Notes under the pieces: generated by a model | What the model was told of the DNA's origin: nothing | Seen by the model: the letters and a program-made list of their open reading frames with translations, nothing else | The model's database searches: none | Translations under genes and position numbers: made by a program | Shown here: piece after piece, positions 1 through 9,211 of the stretch | How the letters are laid out: the number at the start of each line of letters is the position of its first letter | Numbering within the stretch: the stretch's first letter is position 1 | Origin: Cupriavidus oxalaticus | GTDB taxonomy: Bacteria; Pseudomonadota; Gammaproteobacteria; Burkholderiales; Burkholderiaceae | Direction: 5' to 3' | Length of the DNA: 64,000 nt | NCBI RefSeq assembly: GCF_016894385.1 | Contig: NZ_CP069812.1 | Span: 310,001 to 374,000 of the forward strand

Positions 1-445
1 CGGCCGATTCGATGCGCTCGGACCTGACCCGCTTGCGCAGCTCGGCGAGCAGGTATTCGGTGGCTTCCACGCCCGCGTCGGCCATCAGCAGCGCGGTCTC
101 CAGCTCCTCGAACAGCGCCTCGTCGACCTTGACGCCGACGAACAGCGTGCCGATGTTGCGGCTGGTCTTGGACAGGCCAGTGCGCAGTCGGTGCATCCAG
201 CCCTGACGCGCTTCGGCGCTGATGGCGGGCGCAGGGACCAGTTCAAGCGTTTCGATGGCAGCGGCTGGTTCGGGTGCGGCCACCGGGGCCGGCGCCGGGG
301 GCGGCACCTGTGCGGGGACCGGTGTCGGCGTCGGGACCGGAACCGGAGCGGGGGCCGGGGCTGGCGTGGGGGTGGGCGCGGGCGCCGGGGCTGGCGTCTC
401 GACGGACGCGGGCTCGGCCTTGCGCTTCTTCCAGAAACTAAACAT
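1..445 (-). CDS. ftsY: Signal recognition particle receptor FtsY, N-terminal part (gene runs off the window start)
   Basis: This is the N-terminal 148 residues of FtsY, the membrane-associated GTPase that docks SRP-ribosome complexes at the inner membrane. It starts at ATG 445 with MFSFWKKRK. A roughly 45-residue linker of Pro/Ala/Thr/Val (residues ~12-58) follows; acidic or low-complexity N-terminal A domains are usual in FtsY, though this one is Pro-rich rather than acidic. The helical N domain then begins (GWMHRLRTGLSKTSRNIGTL, continuing LFVGVKVDEALFEELETALL). The GTPase G domain lies outside the window. The gene is divergent from the M16 peptidase pair, an arrangement common in beta-proteobacteria, where ftsY, the M16 genes and rsmD lie together. 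The family call is firm from the N-domain motif and the neighbourhood. Confidence 0.88.
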   Translation of the reverse strand, partial: MFSFWKKRKAEPASVETPAPAPAPTPTPAPAPAPVPVPTPTPVPAQVPPPAPAPVAAPEPAAAIETLELVPAPAISAEARQGWMHRLRTGLSKTSRNIGTLFVGVKVDEALFEELETALLMADAGVEATEYLLAELRKRVRSERIESA

Positions 446-672
446 TGGGGAATGGAGTCAATACCGGGGCCGCCACCCTGGTGGCACATTGCCGGCAGGC
501 GACCGGTTAATAATCAAGGGCTTACGCTGACATCGCGAAGGTCGGGGAGAACCCGTTGTGGTCCCGGCCGGCGATTGCGTATAGTTCGCTACATCAGTTC
601 GCTACATGGCTGATCCGCGCGCGCATGCCGCCCGCGCGGATCGATCGGCAAAATTCTAGCAGACGGGGTCGC

Positions 673-2211
673 ATGAACCATTGCGCTGTCCTGACCGCGG
701 CGGGCGCCAAAGGTGCCCAAGCACGCATCCAACGGCATTCCCAGCCTACCTCCTCAGCACTTCCAGCCGGCGCCGCGCGCCTGGCGCGGCGTATCGTGCC
801 GGCGCTGCTGCTCGGCCTGCTGCCGTGGTCGTTGCCGGCCGGCGCGCAAGGCGTGGTCGGATCGCCGATGCCTTCCGCGCAGACCGCGCCCGCCGGCGCC
901 ACCGCGCATGGCACCACCGAATACCGGCTCTCCAACGGCCTGCGGCTGATCGTCAAGGAAGACCACCGGGCGCCCACGGTGGCGCACCAGATCTGGTACC
1001 GCGTCGGCGGCATCGACGAGGTCAGCGGCACCACGGGCGTGGCCCACATGCTCGAGCACATGATGTTCAAGGGCACGCCCAAGGTCGGCGTGGGCGAGTT
1101 CTCCAGGCAGGTGGCGGCGCTGGGCGGGCGCGAGAACGCCCTGACCAACCGCGACTTCACCATGTACTACCAGCAGATCGGCAAGCAGTACCTGCCGAAG
1201 ATGATGGAGCTGGAGGCCGACCGCATGGCCAACCTCATCATCAAGAAGGACGAATTCGACCGCGAGATGAAGGTGGTGATGGAAGAGCGCCGCCTGCGCA
1301 CCGACGACTCCTCGCGCGGCACCGTCTATGAGCAACTGCTCGCCACCGTCTATACCGCCGCGGCGTACCGCCATCCGGTGATCGGCTGGATGGACGACCT
1401 GGTCAATATGCGGGTCGAGGACGTCAAGGACTGGTACCGCCAGTGGTACGTGCCGAACAACGCGCTGGTGATCGTCACCGGCGACGTCAAGGCCGAGGAA
1501 GTGCGCGCGCTCGCCGAGCGCTACTACGGCAAGCTCAAGCCGCGCACGCTGCCGCTGCGCAAGGACCAGGAAGAGCCGGAGCAGAAGGGCATCAAGCGTA
1601 TCTGGGTCAAGGCGCCGGCCGAGAACCAGTACATGGTGATGGCCTACAAGGTGCCGCGGCTGCGCGATGTCGAGAAGGACGTCGACCCCTACGCGCTGGA
1701 AGTCCTGGCGGCCGTGCTCAACGGCTACGACAACGCCCGCCTGACGCGCGAACTGGTGCGCGAACAGCGCCTGGCCGACGACGTCAACGTCGGCTACGAC
1801 AGCATCAACCGCGGCGAGTCGCTGTTCGTCCTCGACGGCACGCCGGCGACCGGCCACAGCACCGAGGAGATCGAGCGCGCGCTGCGCGCCGAGATCCAGC
1901 GCATCGCCAGGGAAGGGGTCTCGCCGGAAGAACTCAAGCGGGTCAAGGCGCAGGTGGTGGCGGGGCAGATCTACAAGCGCGATTCGGTGTTCGGGCAAGG
2001 CATGGAGATCGGCGTATCCGAGATTTCTGATCTCTCGTGGCGCCAGATCGACCGTATGCTCGACAAGATCAAGGCCGTCACGCCGGCGCAGGTGCAGGCC
2101 GTCGCCGCCAAGTATTTCAACGACGACAACCTGACCGTGGCCACGCTGGTGCCGCAGCCGATCGACCCGAACAAGCCCAAGACCCAGGCCCCGTCGGGCC
2201 TGCGCCACTGA
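673..2211 (+). CDS. M16-family zinc metallopeptidase (catalytic partner)
   Basis: A 512-residue exported zinc peptidase of the insulinase/pitrilysin (M16) family. The N-terminus has a hydrophobic signal segment (IVPALLLGLLPWSLPAGAQG) ending near residue 60. The inverted zinc motif HxxEH is present as HMLEHMMFKG, and a downstream glutamate (ELEADRMAN) would be the third ligand. The C-terminal M16 domain covers about residues 250-430. ATG 673 was chosen over an upstream in-frame GTG (556) because it puts the signal peptide near the N-terminus and has a G-rich site before it (acggggtcgc). The stop is 3 bp before the next M16 gene, so the two are surely co-transcribed. Family knowledge: such pairs form a heterodimer in which only one subunit holds zinc. 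The substrate is unknown. Confidence 0.9.
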   Translation: MNHCAVLTAAGAKGAQARIQRHSQPTSSALPAGAARLARRIVPALLLGLLPWSLPAGAQGVVGSPMPSAQTAPAGATAHGTTEYRLSNGLRLIVKEDHRAPTVAHQIWYRVGGIDEVSGTTGVAHMLEHMMFKGTPKVGVGEFSRQVAALGGRENALTNRDFTMYYQQIGKQYLPKMMELEADRMANLIIKKDEFDREMKVVMEERRLRTDDSSRGTVYEQLLATVYTAAAYRHPVIGWMDDLVNMRVEDVKDWYRQWYVPNNALVIVTGDVKAEEVRALAERYYGKLKPRTLPLRKDQEEPEQKGIKRIWVKAPAENQYMVMAYKVPRLRDVEKDVDPYALEVLAAVLNGYDNARLTRELVREQRLADDVNVGYDSINRGESLFVLDGTPATGHSTEEIERALRAEIQRIAREGVSPEELKRVKAQVVAGQIYKRDSVFGQGMEIGVSEISDLSWRQIDRMLDKIKAVTPAQVQAVAAKYFNDDNLTVATLVPQPIDPNKPKTQAPSGLRH

Positions 2212-2214
2212 GGA

Positions 2215-3612
2215 ATGACGATGTCCCAGTCCGCCACTTCATTCAACGCGCGGCCCCGCACGCTGCGCATGCTGGCCGGCGCGGCGCTCGGCGCCGCCAT
2301 GCTGCTGGCCGCGCAGCTGGCCCAGGCCGCGATCCCGATCGAGCACTGGACCGCATCCACCGGCGCGCGCGTGTACTTTGTCCACAGCCCGTCGATCCCT
2401 ATGCTCGACGTCAATATCGACTTCGATGCCGGCAGCCGCTATGACCCGCCGGGCAAGGCCGGGCTGGCGACGCTGGCGGCGGCGCTGCTGGACAAGGGCG
2501 CGGGCGCGCAGGACGGCCAGCCGGCACGCGACGAGGCGCAGATCGCCGACGCCTTTGCCGATACCGGAGCGGTTTTCGGCGGCGCGGCGGGCGGTGACCG
2601 CGGTGGCATCGGGCTGCGCACGTTGACCGCGCAGCCCGAGCTGGACCAGTCGGTGGCGCTGGCCGCGCAGCTGATCAAGGCGCCGACCTACCCGGACGCC
2701 GTGGTCGGGCGCGAGAAACAGCGCCTGATCACCGCCATCCGCGAGGCCGACACCAAGCCGGGGGTGATCGCCGACAAGGCGCTGGCCAGGGCCATGTACC
2801 CGGACCATCCCTACGGCATCGCGGCCACGCCGGAGAGCGTGCAATCGATCACGCGCGATGACATCGCCAAATTCTGGCGCGACAACTACGGCGCGCAGCG
2901 CGCGGTGGTGACGCTGATCGGCGCGATCGACCGCAAGCAGGCCGAAGCCCTTGCCGAGCGGCTCACGCGCGGGCTGCCGCAGGGCAGTGCCGCCCCGGCG
3001 CTGCCCCAGGTGAAGCTCAACATCCCGGCCAGCGAGCAGCGCGTGCCGCATCCGGCGCAGCAATCGAGCGTGGCCATCGGCCAGCCGTCGATCGCGCGCG
3101 GCGATCCTGACTACTTCGCGCTGCTGGTGGGCAACTACGTGCTCGGCGGTGGCGGCTTCAGCTCGCGCCTGACCGACGAGGTGCGCGAGAAGCGCGGCCT
3201 GACCTACGGTGTCGACAGCTACTTCGCTCCGTCGAAGCAGCCCGGGCCGTTCGGCATCAGCCTGCAGACCAAGAAGGCGCAGACCGACGAAGCGCTGGCG
3301 CTGGTGCGCCAGGTGCTGGCGCGCTTTGTCGCCGAAGGGCCGACCGAGAAGGAGCTGCGCGCGGCCAAGGACAACCTGGTCAACGGCTTCCCGCTGCGCA
3401 TCGACAACAACCGCAAGCTGCTGACCAATGTCGCCAATATCGGCTGGTACGGGCTGCCGCTGGACTACCTGGACACCTGGACCGCGCAGGTCGGCAAGGT
3501 CACGCGCGAGCAGGTCAGGGCGGCTTTCCAGCGCCATGTGCGCCCGGACGGCATGGCCACGGTGATTGTCGGCGGCCCGGTCGGCAGCGCGCCGACGGCA
3601 TCGCGGCAGTGA
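2215..3612 (+). CDS. M16-family peptidase-like protein without the zinc motif (non-catalytic partner)
   Basis: A 465-residue exported M16-fold protein with an N-terminal signal peptide (MLLAAQLAQAA, cleavage near residue 40). Where the upstream paralogue has HxxEH, this one reads GLATLAAALLDKG, so it should not bind zinc. It keeps the C-terminal substrate-contact motif with RGLTYGV and a Gly-rich loop (YVLGGGGFSSRL), as inactive M16 partners do. It starts 3 bp after the stop of the catalytic partner and has an AGGA site immediately upstream. The likely role is as the non-catalytic half of a periplasmic M16 heterodimer. Another in-frame ATG at 2221 could be the real start. Confidence 0.88.
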   Translation: MTMSQSATSFNARPRTLRMLAGAALGAAMLLAAQLAQAAIPIEHWTASTGARVYFVHSPSIPMLDVNIDFDAGSRYDPPGKAGLATLAAALLDKGAGAQDGQPARDEAQIADAFADTGAVFGGAAGGDRGGIGLRTLTAQPELDQSVALAAQLIKAPTYPDAVVGREKQRLITAIREADTKPGVIADKALARAMYPDHPYGIAATPESVQSITRDDIAKFWRDNYGAQRAVVTLIGAIDRKQAEALAERLTRGLPQGSAAPALPQVKLNIPASEQRVPHPAQQSSVAIGQPSIARGDPDYFALLVGNYVLGGGGFSSRLTDEVREKRGLTYGVDSYFAPSKQPGPFGISLQTKKAQTDEALALVRQVLARFVAEGPTEKELRAAKDNLVNGFPLRIDNNRKLLTNVANIGWYGLPLDYLDTWTAQVGKVTREQVRAAFQRHVRPDGMATVIVGGPVGSAPTASRQ

Positions 3613-3712
3613 TGCAGGCGCCGCACCGCGCCGGGCGGCGCAGGGAAGGGCTTATGCGCGCCGCCTCACGCGCGGCTGCGGCGAACCGGTCCGCAGGCTC
3701 TACAATCACGGG

Positions 3713-4447
3713 ATGAATTCGCGTTCCCGATTGCCTTCGCCCGCTCCCGGCGGGCGTACTCCTTCCTCCGCGCCGGCCGCCGCTGCAGCCGGCGCACGTT
3801 CTCCCGCAGCGCCTCCGCGCCCGGTGCCGCGCCAGGCGCCGTCCCAGGTCCGCATCATCGGCGGGCGCTGGAAGCGCACGCTGCTGCCCGTGCCCGACGC
3901 CCAGGGTTTGCGCCCCACGCCCGACCGCGTGCGCGAGACCCTGTTCAACTGGCTTGGGCAGGACCTGTCGCGGCTCGCCTGCCTGGACCTGTTCGCCGGC
4001 TCCGGCGCGCTCGGCTTCGAAGCCGCGTCGCGCGGCGCGGCCGCGGTCACGCTGGTGGAGTCCAATGCCCGCGTGGCCAAGCAACTGCGCGACAACCAGT
4101 ACCGGCTCAATGCCAGCCAGGTGCGCGTCGTGCAGGGCGATGCCTTTACGGTCGCCGCGCAATTTCCCGATGGCAGCTTCGACGTGGTGTTCCTGGACCC
4201 GCCCTTTGCCGAGGACTGGATCGGCCCGTCGCTGGAGCACGCCGCGCGGCTGCTGCGGCCCGGTGGCGCAGTCTATGTCGAAACCGACCATGCGCTGACC
4301 GGCGTGGACGCCCCGGTTCCGGCATCGCTCGAGATCGTGCGCCATGCGCGCGCCGGCGCGGTGCATTTCCATTTGCTGCAGCACCGCCAGCACCGCCAGC
4401 ACCGCCAGCACCGCCCGCACCGACAGCACGATAGCGGCGCTGATTGA
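3713..4447 (+). CDS. rsmD: 16S rRNA (guanine-966-N2)-methyltransferase RsmD
   Basis: A 244-residue SAM-dependent methyltransferase that modifies G966 of 16S rRNA during small-subunit assembly. Visible motifs are the RIIGGRWKR start of the core (residue ~47), RPTPDRVRETLFNWL, the SAM loop DLFAGSGALGFEA and the catalytic DPPF tetrapeptide in VVFLDPPFAEDW. The core is normal, but two extensions are unusual: about 45 residues rich in Ala/Pro/Ser at the N-terminus, and a C-terminal HRQ tripeptide array caused by a 9-bp tandem repeat. ATG 3713 is used; an upstream in-frame GTG at 3566 would lie inside the M16 gene. The gene precedes coaD, its usual neighbour in many bacteria. Confidence 0.93.
   Translation: MNSRSRLPSPAPGGRTPSSAPAAAAAGARSPAAPPRPVPRQAPSQVRIIGGRWKRTLLPVPDAQGLRPTPDRVRETLFNWLGQDLSRLACLDLFAGSGALGFEAASRGAAAVTLVESNARVAKQLRDNQYRLNASQVRVVQGDAFTVAAQFPDGSFDVVFLDPPFAEDWIGPSLEHAARLLRPGGAVYVETDHALTGVDAPVPASLEIVRHARAGAVHFHLLQHRQHRQHRQHRPHRQHDSGAD
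4382..4426 (+). repeat. Five tandem 9-bp units inside the 3' end of rsmD
   Basis: The unit caccgccag is repeated three times exactly (4382, 4391, 4400), followed by two diverged copies (caccgcccg, caccgacag). The period is a multiple of three, so copy-number change would only add or remove His-Arg-Gln triplets at the RsmD C-terminus, beyond the methyltransferase fold. Confidence 0.95.
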
Positions 4448-4686
4448 CGGCCTGCGCCGGGATCGCCCGCGGCCCCTGTTTCGCCATGCGCTAAGGGCGC
4501 CTTTCCGATTGCGAAACGGATTCGTGGGTGCAGTGCCGCAAAACGGTGCGCCGCACGCCTTCCAAGCGGCGCATTTAGGGTTACACTACGCCGCTGTCAC
4601 AACGCTCGCGACGCAGCACCCACGCCGGTCCGGCCGGCGAACGAGGCGGCCACAACGGCCGGCAGCGGGCAGATCAAGGAGGAAGT

Positions 4687-5500
<814 letters not shown>

Positions 5501-5552
5501 TAGGCTGAGCCTCGGCCTGCACCGCTTCGCACGTCGCACCGCACTCAGAGGT

Positions 5553-5592
5553 AAAAAAAGCCCCCGTCACCGCAAGGTGGCGGGGGCTTAAC
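5553..5592. terminator. Bidirectional factor-independent terminator
   Basis: A 13-bp stem (agcccccgtcacc, 5559-5571, against ggtggcgggggct, 5576-5588, one G-T pair) with a gcaa tetraloop. It is flanked by a run of seven A on the left, which is a U tract for the minus strand, and by taactttt on the right. It lies between the convergent ferredoxin and PhoX genes and can serve both. Confidence 0.88.
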
Positions 5593-5639
5593 TTTTCCCC
5601 AGTTGCTACGGTACTACGGCACTACACGGTACTACGCGG

Positions 5640-7496
5640 TCACGCACCCACCGGCTTGCCGTCCGTGCGGCGCACGACGATGGTCGACGAGCGCGGCGGC
5701 TTGGCGGCGTCCGGCCACTGGCCGGTCGGGTGCTGGATGTTGATGAAGCAGGTGGTCAGGTCCGGCGTGTAGGCGATGCCGGTGATCTCGCAACCGGTCG
5801 GCCCGGCCAGAAAGCGCTTCGACTGCCCGGTCGGCGAGATGTAGTACATGCTGTTGTTGCCGAAGGTGTTGGTGTACGTCGAGCTGGTGCTGGAGTCGGT
5901 CTGCACCCACAGGCGGCCCTTCGGGTCCACGCGCAGTCCGTCCGGGCTCGAGAACGTATCGCCGTTGATGTTGCCCTTCAGGTTGTCCGTGGCCAGCGAC
6001 GGGTCGCCGGCCTGCAGCAGGATGCTCCAGGTGAAGGTGGTGGCCAGCGGCGAATCGCCGGCTTCCTTCCACTGGATGATGTGGCCATGCAGATTCTGCA
6101 CGCGCGGGTTGGCGGCATCGGTCTGCTGGCGGCCGCTGTTGTTGGTCAGCGTGCAGTAGACGGTCTTGTCCAGGCCGACCGTGATCCATTCCGGGCGGTC
6201 CATCAGCGTGCCGCCGGCCACGCGCGCGGCCGCCTTGGTGTTGACCAGTACGTCGGCCTGCGTGGCGAAGTCGACCGGGGTCGGTGCCGGCGAGGTGGCA
6301 GACTGGGTCCAGTTGCCCGGATCCGAGGCGCCAACGGTCAGGCCGTTCTTGCCTTGCGTCAGCTCGACCCACTGGCCGCTGCCATCGGCGTTGAACTTGG
6401 CCACATACAGCGTGCCGCTGTCCAGCAGGTTGGCGTTGGCCGCGCGGTTGTCCGGATCGAACGCAGTGGCCGGGATGAACTTGTAGATGCAGCCCGGCGT
6501 GCCGTCGTCGCCCATGTAGAAGGCCACGTTGTTGCCGGCATCGGTCAGGAAGGCGACGTTTTCATGGTCGAAGCGGCCCATCGCGGTGCGCTTGACCGGC
6601 GCGCCGAGCGTGCCGTACGGATCGATTTCGACCACCCAGCCGTAGCCCTCCTCGTCCTGGGTCGGGTCGAGGTAGTTGTCCGTGCTTTCTTCGCAGGTCA
6701 GGTAGGTGCCCCACGGCGTATGGCCGCTCGAGCAGTTGTTGAGCATGCCGACCACGGTCGAGCCTACTGCCGAAGCGGCTGGGCCGTCCACGCGGTACAG
6801 CGTGTTGCCGGTGTAGCGCTTGTTGTAGATCGAGTCGCGCTTGACCTGCCACTTGCCGCTGGCGGCCAGCTCGACCTCGATCACCGAGATGCCGACTGCC
6901 GACAGCGCGATGCGCTTCTGCTCCGGCGTGGCGCTGCCCGCGGTGTAGGTGCCGCCGGCGAACAGGATGTTGTAGTCCGGCAGTTCGTGGTTGATGGCGA
7001 GCAGCCCGCCCTTCTGCGGATCGACGCCCGACAGCGCGAAGAAGTGCATGCCGTCATGGTTGCCGCCGGCCTGGCGCTCGGTTTCGGCCGAGGACTGGAA
7101 GGCGCCGGCATAGCCGGTGGCGCCGGCCTCGACCGGATCGCCAGCGGAGAACAGCACGTCGACGCTGTAGCCGTTCGGCACGACCACCGTGTCGGCGGTC
7201 GACTTGGCGATCGGCTCGAAGGTGACCTCATAGCTCGGCGTGACGCCGCCAGGTGCCGGGCCAGGGGCGGGCGCCGGGGTGGGCGCCGGCGCGGGCGCGG
7301 GATCGTCGCCGCCGCCGCAGGCGGCCAGCAGGCCGCTGCCGAAGGCGGAGAACAGCGACAGGCCCACGCCGCCGCGCAGCACCCGGCGGCGGGCCGGGTT
7401 GGCAGCAACAATGTCTTCCAGCCGCTGGCCGGGCACGTCAACATCAGGCTTGGCGGCACGGCCGGCGGCGCGCGCTTCGTCGGTCAGGTACGACAT
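5640..7496 (-). CDS. PhoX-family (DUF839) phosphatase, Tat-exported, probably a lipoprotein
   Basis: A 618-residue protein of the PhoX alkaline-phosphatase-like family (Ca/Fe cofactor, Tat export; phosphate release from organic esters). Family features include VVVPNGYSVDVLFSAGDPV, INHELPDYN, HTPWGTYLTCEE, GRFDHENVAF, YMGDD and the C-terminal DGLRVDPKGRLWVQTDSS. The N-terminus has a twin Arg in ARRRVLRGGVGLSLFSAFG and a lipobox-like LLAAC at residues ~59-63, followed by a Pro/Ala linker. The start at ATG 7496 has aggaaag upstream; a longer reading frame to 7667 lacks support. The gene faces the ferredoxin across a terminator. Other DUF839 proteins have unknown substrates, so enzymatic specificity is inferred. 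Confidence 0.85.
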   Translation of the reverse strand: MSYLTDEARAAGRAAKPDVDVPGQRLEDIVAANPARRRVLRGGVGLSLFSAFGSGLLAACGGGDDPAPAPAPTPAPAPGPAPGGVTPSYEVTFEPIAKSTADTVVVPNGYSVDVLFSAGDPVEAGATGYAGAFQSSAETERQAGGNHDGMHFFALSGVDPQKGGLLAINHELPDYNILFAGGTYTAGSATPEQKRIALSAVGISVIEVELAASGKWQVKRDSIYNKRYTGNTLYRVDGPAASAVGSTVVGMLNNCSSGHTPWGTYLTCEESTDNYLDPTQDEEGYGWVVEIDPYGTLGAPVKRTAMGRFDHENVAFLTDAGNNVAFYMGDDGTPGCIYKFIPATAFDPDNRAANANLLDSGTLYVAKFNADGSGQWVELTQGKNGLTVGASDPGNWTQSATSPAPTPVDFATQADVLVNTKAAARVAGGTLMDRPEWITVGLDKTVYCTLTNNSGRQQTDAANPRVQNLHGHIIQWKEAGDSPLATTFTWSILLQAGDPSLATDNLKGNINGDTFSSPDGLRVDPKGRLWVQTDSSTSSTYTNTFGNNSMYYISPTGQSKRFLAGPTGCEITGIAYTPDLTTCFINIQHPTGQWPDAAKPPRSSTIVVRRTDGKPVGA

Positions 7497-7640
7497 GGGC
7501 TTTCCTCTCTTTGTGGGTTTGTCATGCGCGCCGGCTACGATGTGATCCGGCGCGGTGGAAACCCCGCAATGTAGGGACTGCCCGTGGAAGTTTGATGACA
7601 GCTTGTCTGCCACATCAGAGTTGCAGCGTGCCAACGACAA

Positions 7641-7662
7641 ACGGGCCGCGTGTGCGGCCCGT
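7641..7662 (-). terminator. Probable terminator of pth
   Basis: A perfect 9-bp stem (acgggccgc / gcggcccgt) with a 4-nt loop lies 42 bp past the pth stop. On the minus strand it is followed by ttgtcgttg, a weak U-rich tail. Confidence 0.6.
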
Positions 7663-7703
7663 GTCACATGGATGTCGCAGGATTGTGCCTGCGCCTTCCG
7701 GCG

Positions 7704-8300
7704 TCAGCGCGTGGTGTGCAGCTGTGCCATCGCGCGTTCGGCATCGCCGCGCGCCAGCAGGCCCAGCGGATCGATGCTGCGGTCGATGGCCGCGTCGATC
7801 GCTTCCTGCTCCTCCTTGCGCGGCGGCTTGAGCACGAAGTTGACCACGTCTTCGCGGCCCGCCCCGGTTCCGCCGGGCGCATTGCGCGGATGGCCAACGC
7901 CGATGCGCAGGCGCCAGTAGTCCTGCGTGCTCAGGTGGGCCGAGATGTCCTTGAGGCCGTTGTGGCCGCCCGCGCCGCCGCCGCGCTTGAGCTTGACGGT
8001 GCCGGACGGCAGGTCCATCTCGTCATGGGCGACGACGATCTCGTCGGGCAGGATCTTGTAGAAGCGTGCCAGCGAGACCACGGCCAGCCCCGAGCGGTTC
8101 ATGAAGGTCGAGGGCTTGAGCAGCCAGATGTCCTGGTCCCACAGCCGCGCGCGCGCGGCCAGCCCGTGGAAGCGGCCTTCCACGCGCGGGGTGGCGCCGC
8201 CCATGCGGGCAAGCTGGTCCACCAGCCAGAAGCCGGCGTTGTGACGGGTGGCCTCGTATTCCGCACCGGGATTGCCGAGGCCGACGATGAGCTTGATCAT
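7704..8300 (-). CDS. pth: Peptidyl-tRNA hydrolase
   Basis: A 198-residue enzyme that frees tRNA from prematurely released peptidyl-tRNA in the cytoplasm. The N-terminal signature is complete: LIVGLGNPGAEYEATRHNAGF, with Asn10 and the catalytic His20. Further conserved stretches are KPSTFMNRSG and the DEMDLPSGTVKLKRGGGAGG loop with GHNGLKD. Length is normal. It lies downstream of rplY on the same strand, separated by the strong rplY terminator, in the conserved order prs-rplY-pth. Confidence 0.97.
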   Translation of the reverse strand: MIKLIVGLGNPGAEYEATRHNAGFWLVDQLARMGGATPRVEGRFHGLAARARLWDQDIWLLKPSTFMNRSGLAVVSLARFYKILPDEIVVAHDEMDLPSGTVKLKRGGGAGGHNGLKDISAHLSTQDYWRLRIGVGHPRNAPGGTGAGREDVVNFVLKPPRKEEQEAIDAAIDRSIDPLGLLARGDAERAMAQLHTTR

Positions 8301-8388
8301 GCGATTGACTGAGTCGTTGGCGCGCAGGGCTGCGCCTCAGGCGCCAAGGATACCGAAAATCCAGCCAGGTGCCGGTTCGGCAGGGTCG

Positions 8389-8420
8389 AAAAAAAAACCG
8401 CCGCGAAGGGCGGCGGTTTT
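8389..8420 (-). terminator. Factor-independent terminator of rplY
   Basis: On the minus strand the hairpin aaccgccgc / gcggcggtt with a 5-nt loop is followed by a run of nine T before c and g. It lies 44-75 bp after the rplY stop and is one of the cleanest terminators in the window. Confidence 0.93.
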
Positions 8421-8463
8421 CTCAGTGGCGCGGCCCGGAAGCCGCGCCCGCTGCAGTTGCAGC

Positions 8464-9078
8464 TCAGGCAGCCGGCGTTTCGCCTTCGCCTTCGGCGCTT
8501 TCGGCGGCCGAAGCGGCGCCGGCCGGCAGCGAGATGCTGGCGATGGCGGGGTTGTCGTCACCGTGGGTGATGACGGTCACGCCCTTCGGCAGCTTCAGGT
8601 CGGCGAGGTGCAGGGTCTGGCCCAGTTCCATCGCGCCGACGTCCACTTCGATGAACTCGGGCAGGTCGGCCGGCAGGCACGACACTTCCAGGTCGTTGAC
8701 GATGTGGTTGACCAGGCCGTGGCCCAGCTTCACGCCAGGAGCGGTTTCCTGGTTCATGAAGTGCAGGGGCACCTTGACGTGGATCTTGTCGGTGGCCGAC
8801 ACGCGCTGGAAATCGACGTGCAGCACCAGCGGCTTGAACGGGTGCATCTGGAATGCGCGCAGCAGGGCCTTTTCCGACTTGCCAGCGACTTCCAGGTCCA
8901 GGATCGACGAGTGGAACGCTTCCTTCTTCAGGGCGTGCCACAGCGCGTTGTGATCCAGTTCGATCATCTTCGGCTCGGCGGCGCCGCCGTAGATGATGCC
9001 GGGGGTCTTGCCCGAATTGCGCAGGCGGCGGCTCGCACCCGTACCCTGTACGCTACGCTCGAAAGCGACAACTTTCAT
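8464..9078 (-). CDS. rplY: 50S ribosomal protein L25 / general stress protein Ctc
   Basis: A 204-residue two-domain L25 of the Ctc/TL5 type, which binds 5S rRNA in the large subunit. The N-terminal L25 domain is seen in [19 protein letters not shown] and [10 protein letters not shown]. The C-terminal TL5 beta-domain (residues ~95-185) includes [12 protein letters not shown] and [10 protein letters not shown]. The tail is acidic and Ala-rich ([14 protein letters not shown]). ATG 9078 gives the usual MKVVAFERS start; codons upstream in frame are not conserved. It is downstream of prs, as in most beta-proteobacteria. Confidence 0.96.
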   Translation of the reverse strand: MKVVAFERSVQGTGASRRLRNSGKTPGIIYGGAAEPKMIELDHNALWHALKKEAFHSSILDLEVAGKSEKALLRAFQMHPFKPLVLHVDFQRVSATDKIHVKVPLHFMNQETAPGVKLGHGLVNHIVNDLEVSCLPADLPEFIEVDVGAMELGQTLHLADLKLPKGVTVITHGDDNPAIASISLPAGAASAAESAEGEGETPAA

Positions 9079-9163
9079 GATGACTCCAGAAGTAAAGAAG
9101 GCCGTCCGCGACCAGACAGCCTCGTTGCGGCGCAAACAAGAGAATCCGCGCCGATCAAGTCAC

Positions 9164-9190
9164 GTTGGCCGCCGCAAAACGGCGGCCAAC
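9164..9190 (-). terminator. Hairpin after prs (possible terminator or processing site)
   Basis: A perfect 10-bp stem (gttggccgcc / ggcggccaac) with a 7-nt loop lies 22 bp after the prs stop and before rplY. There is no U tract on the minus strand, so it may be an attenuating or RNA-stabilising hairpin rather than a complete terminator. Confidence 0.5.
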
Positions 9191-9211
9191 GCAGTAAAGC
9201 CTTAAATTCTA

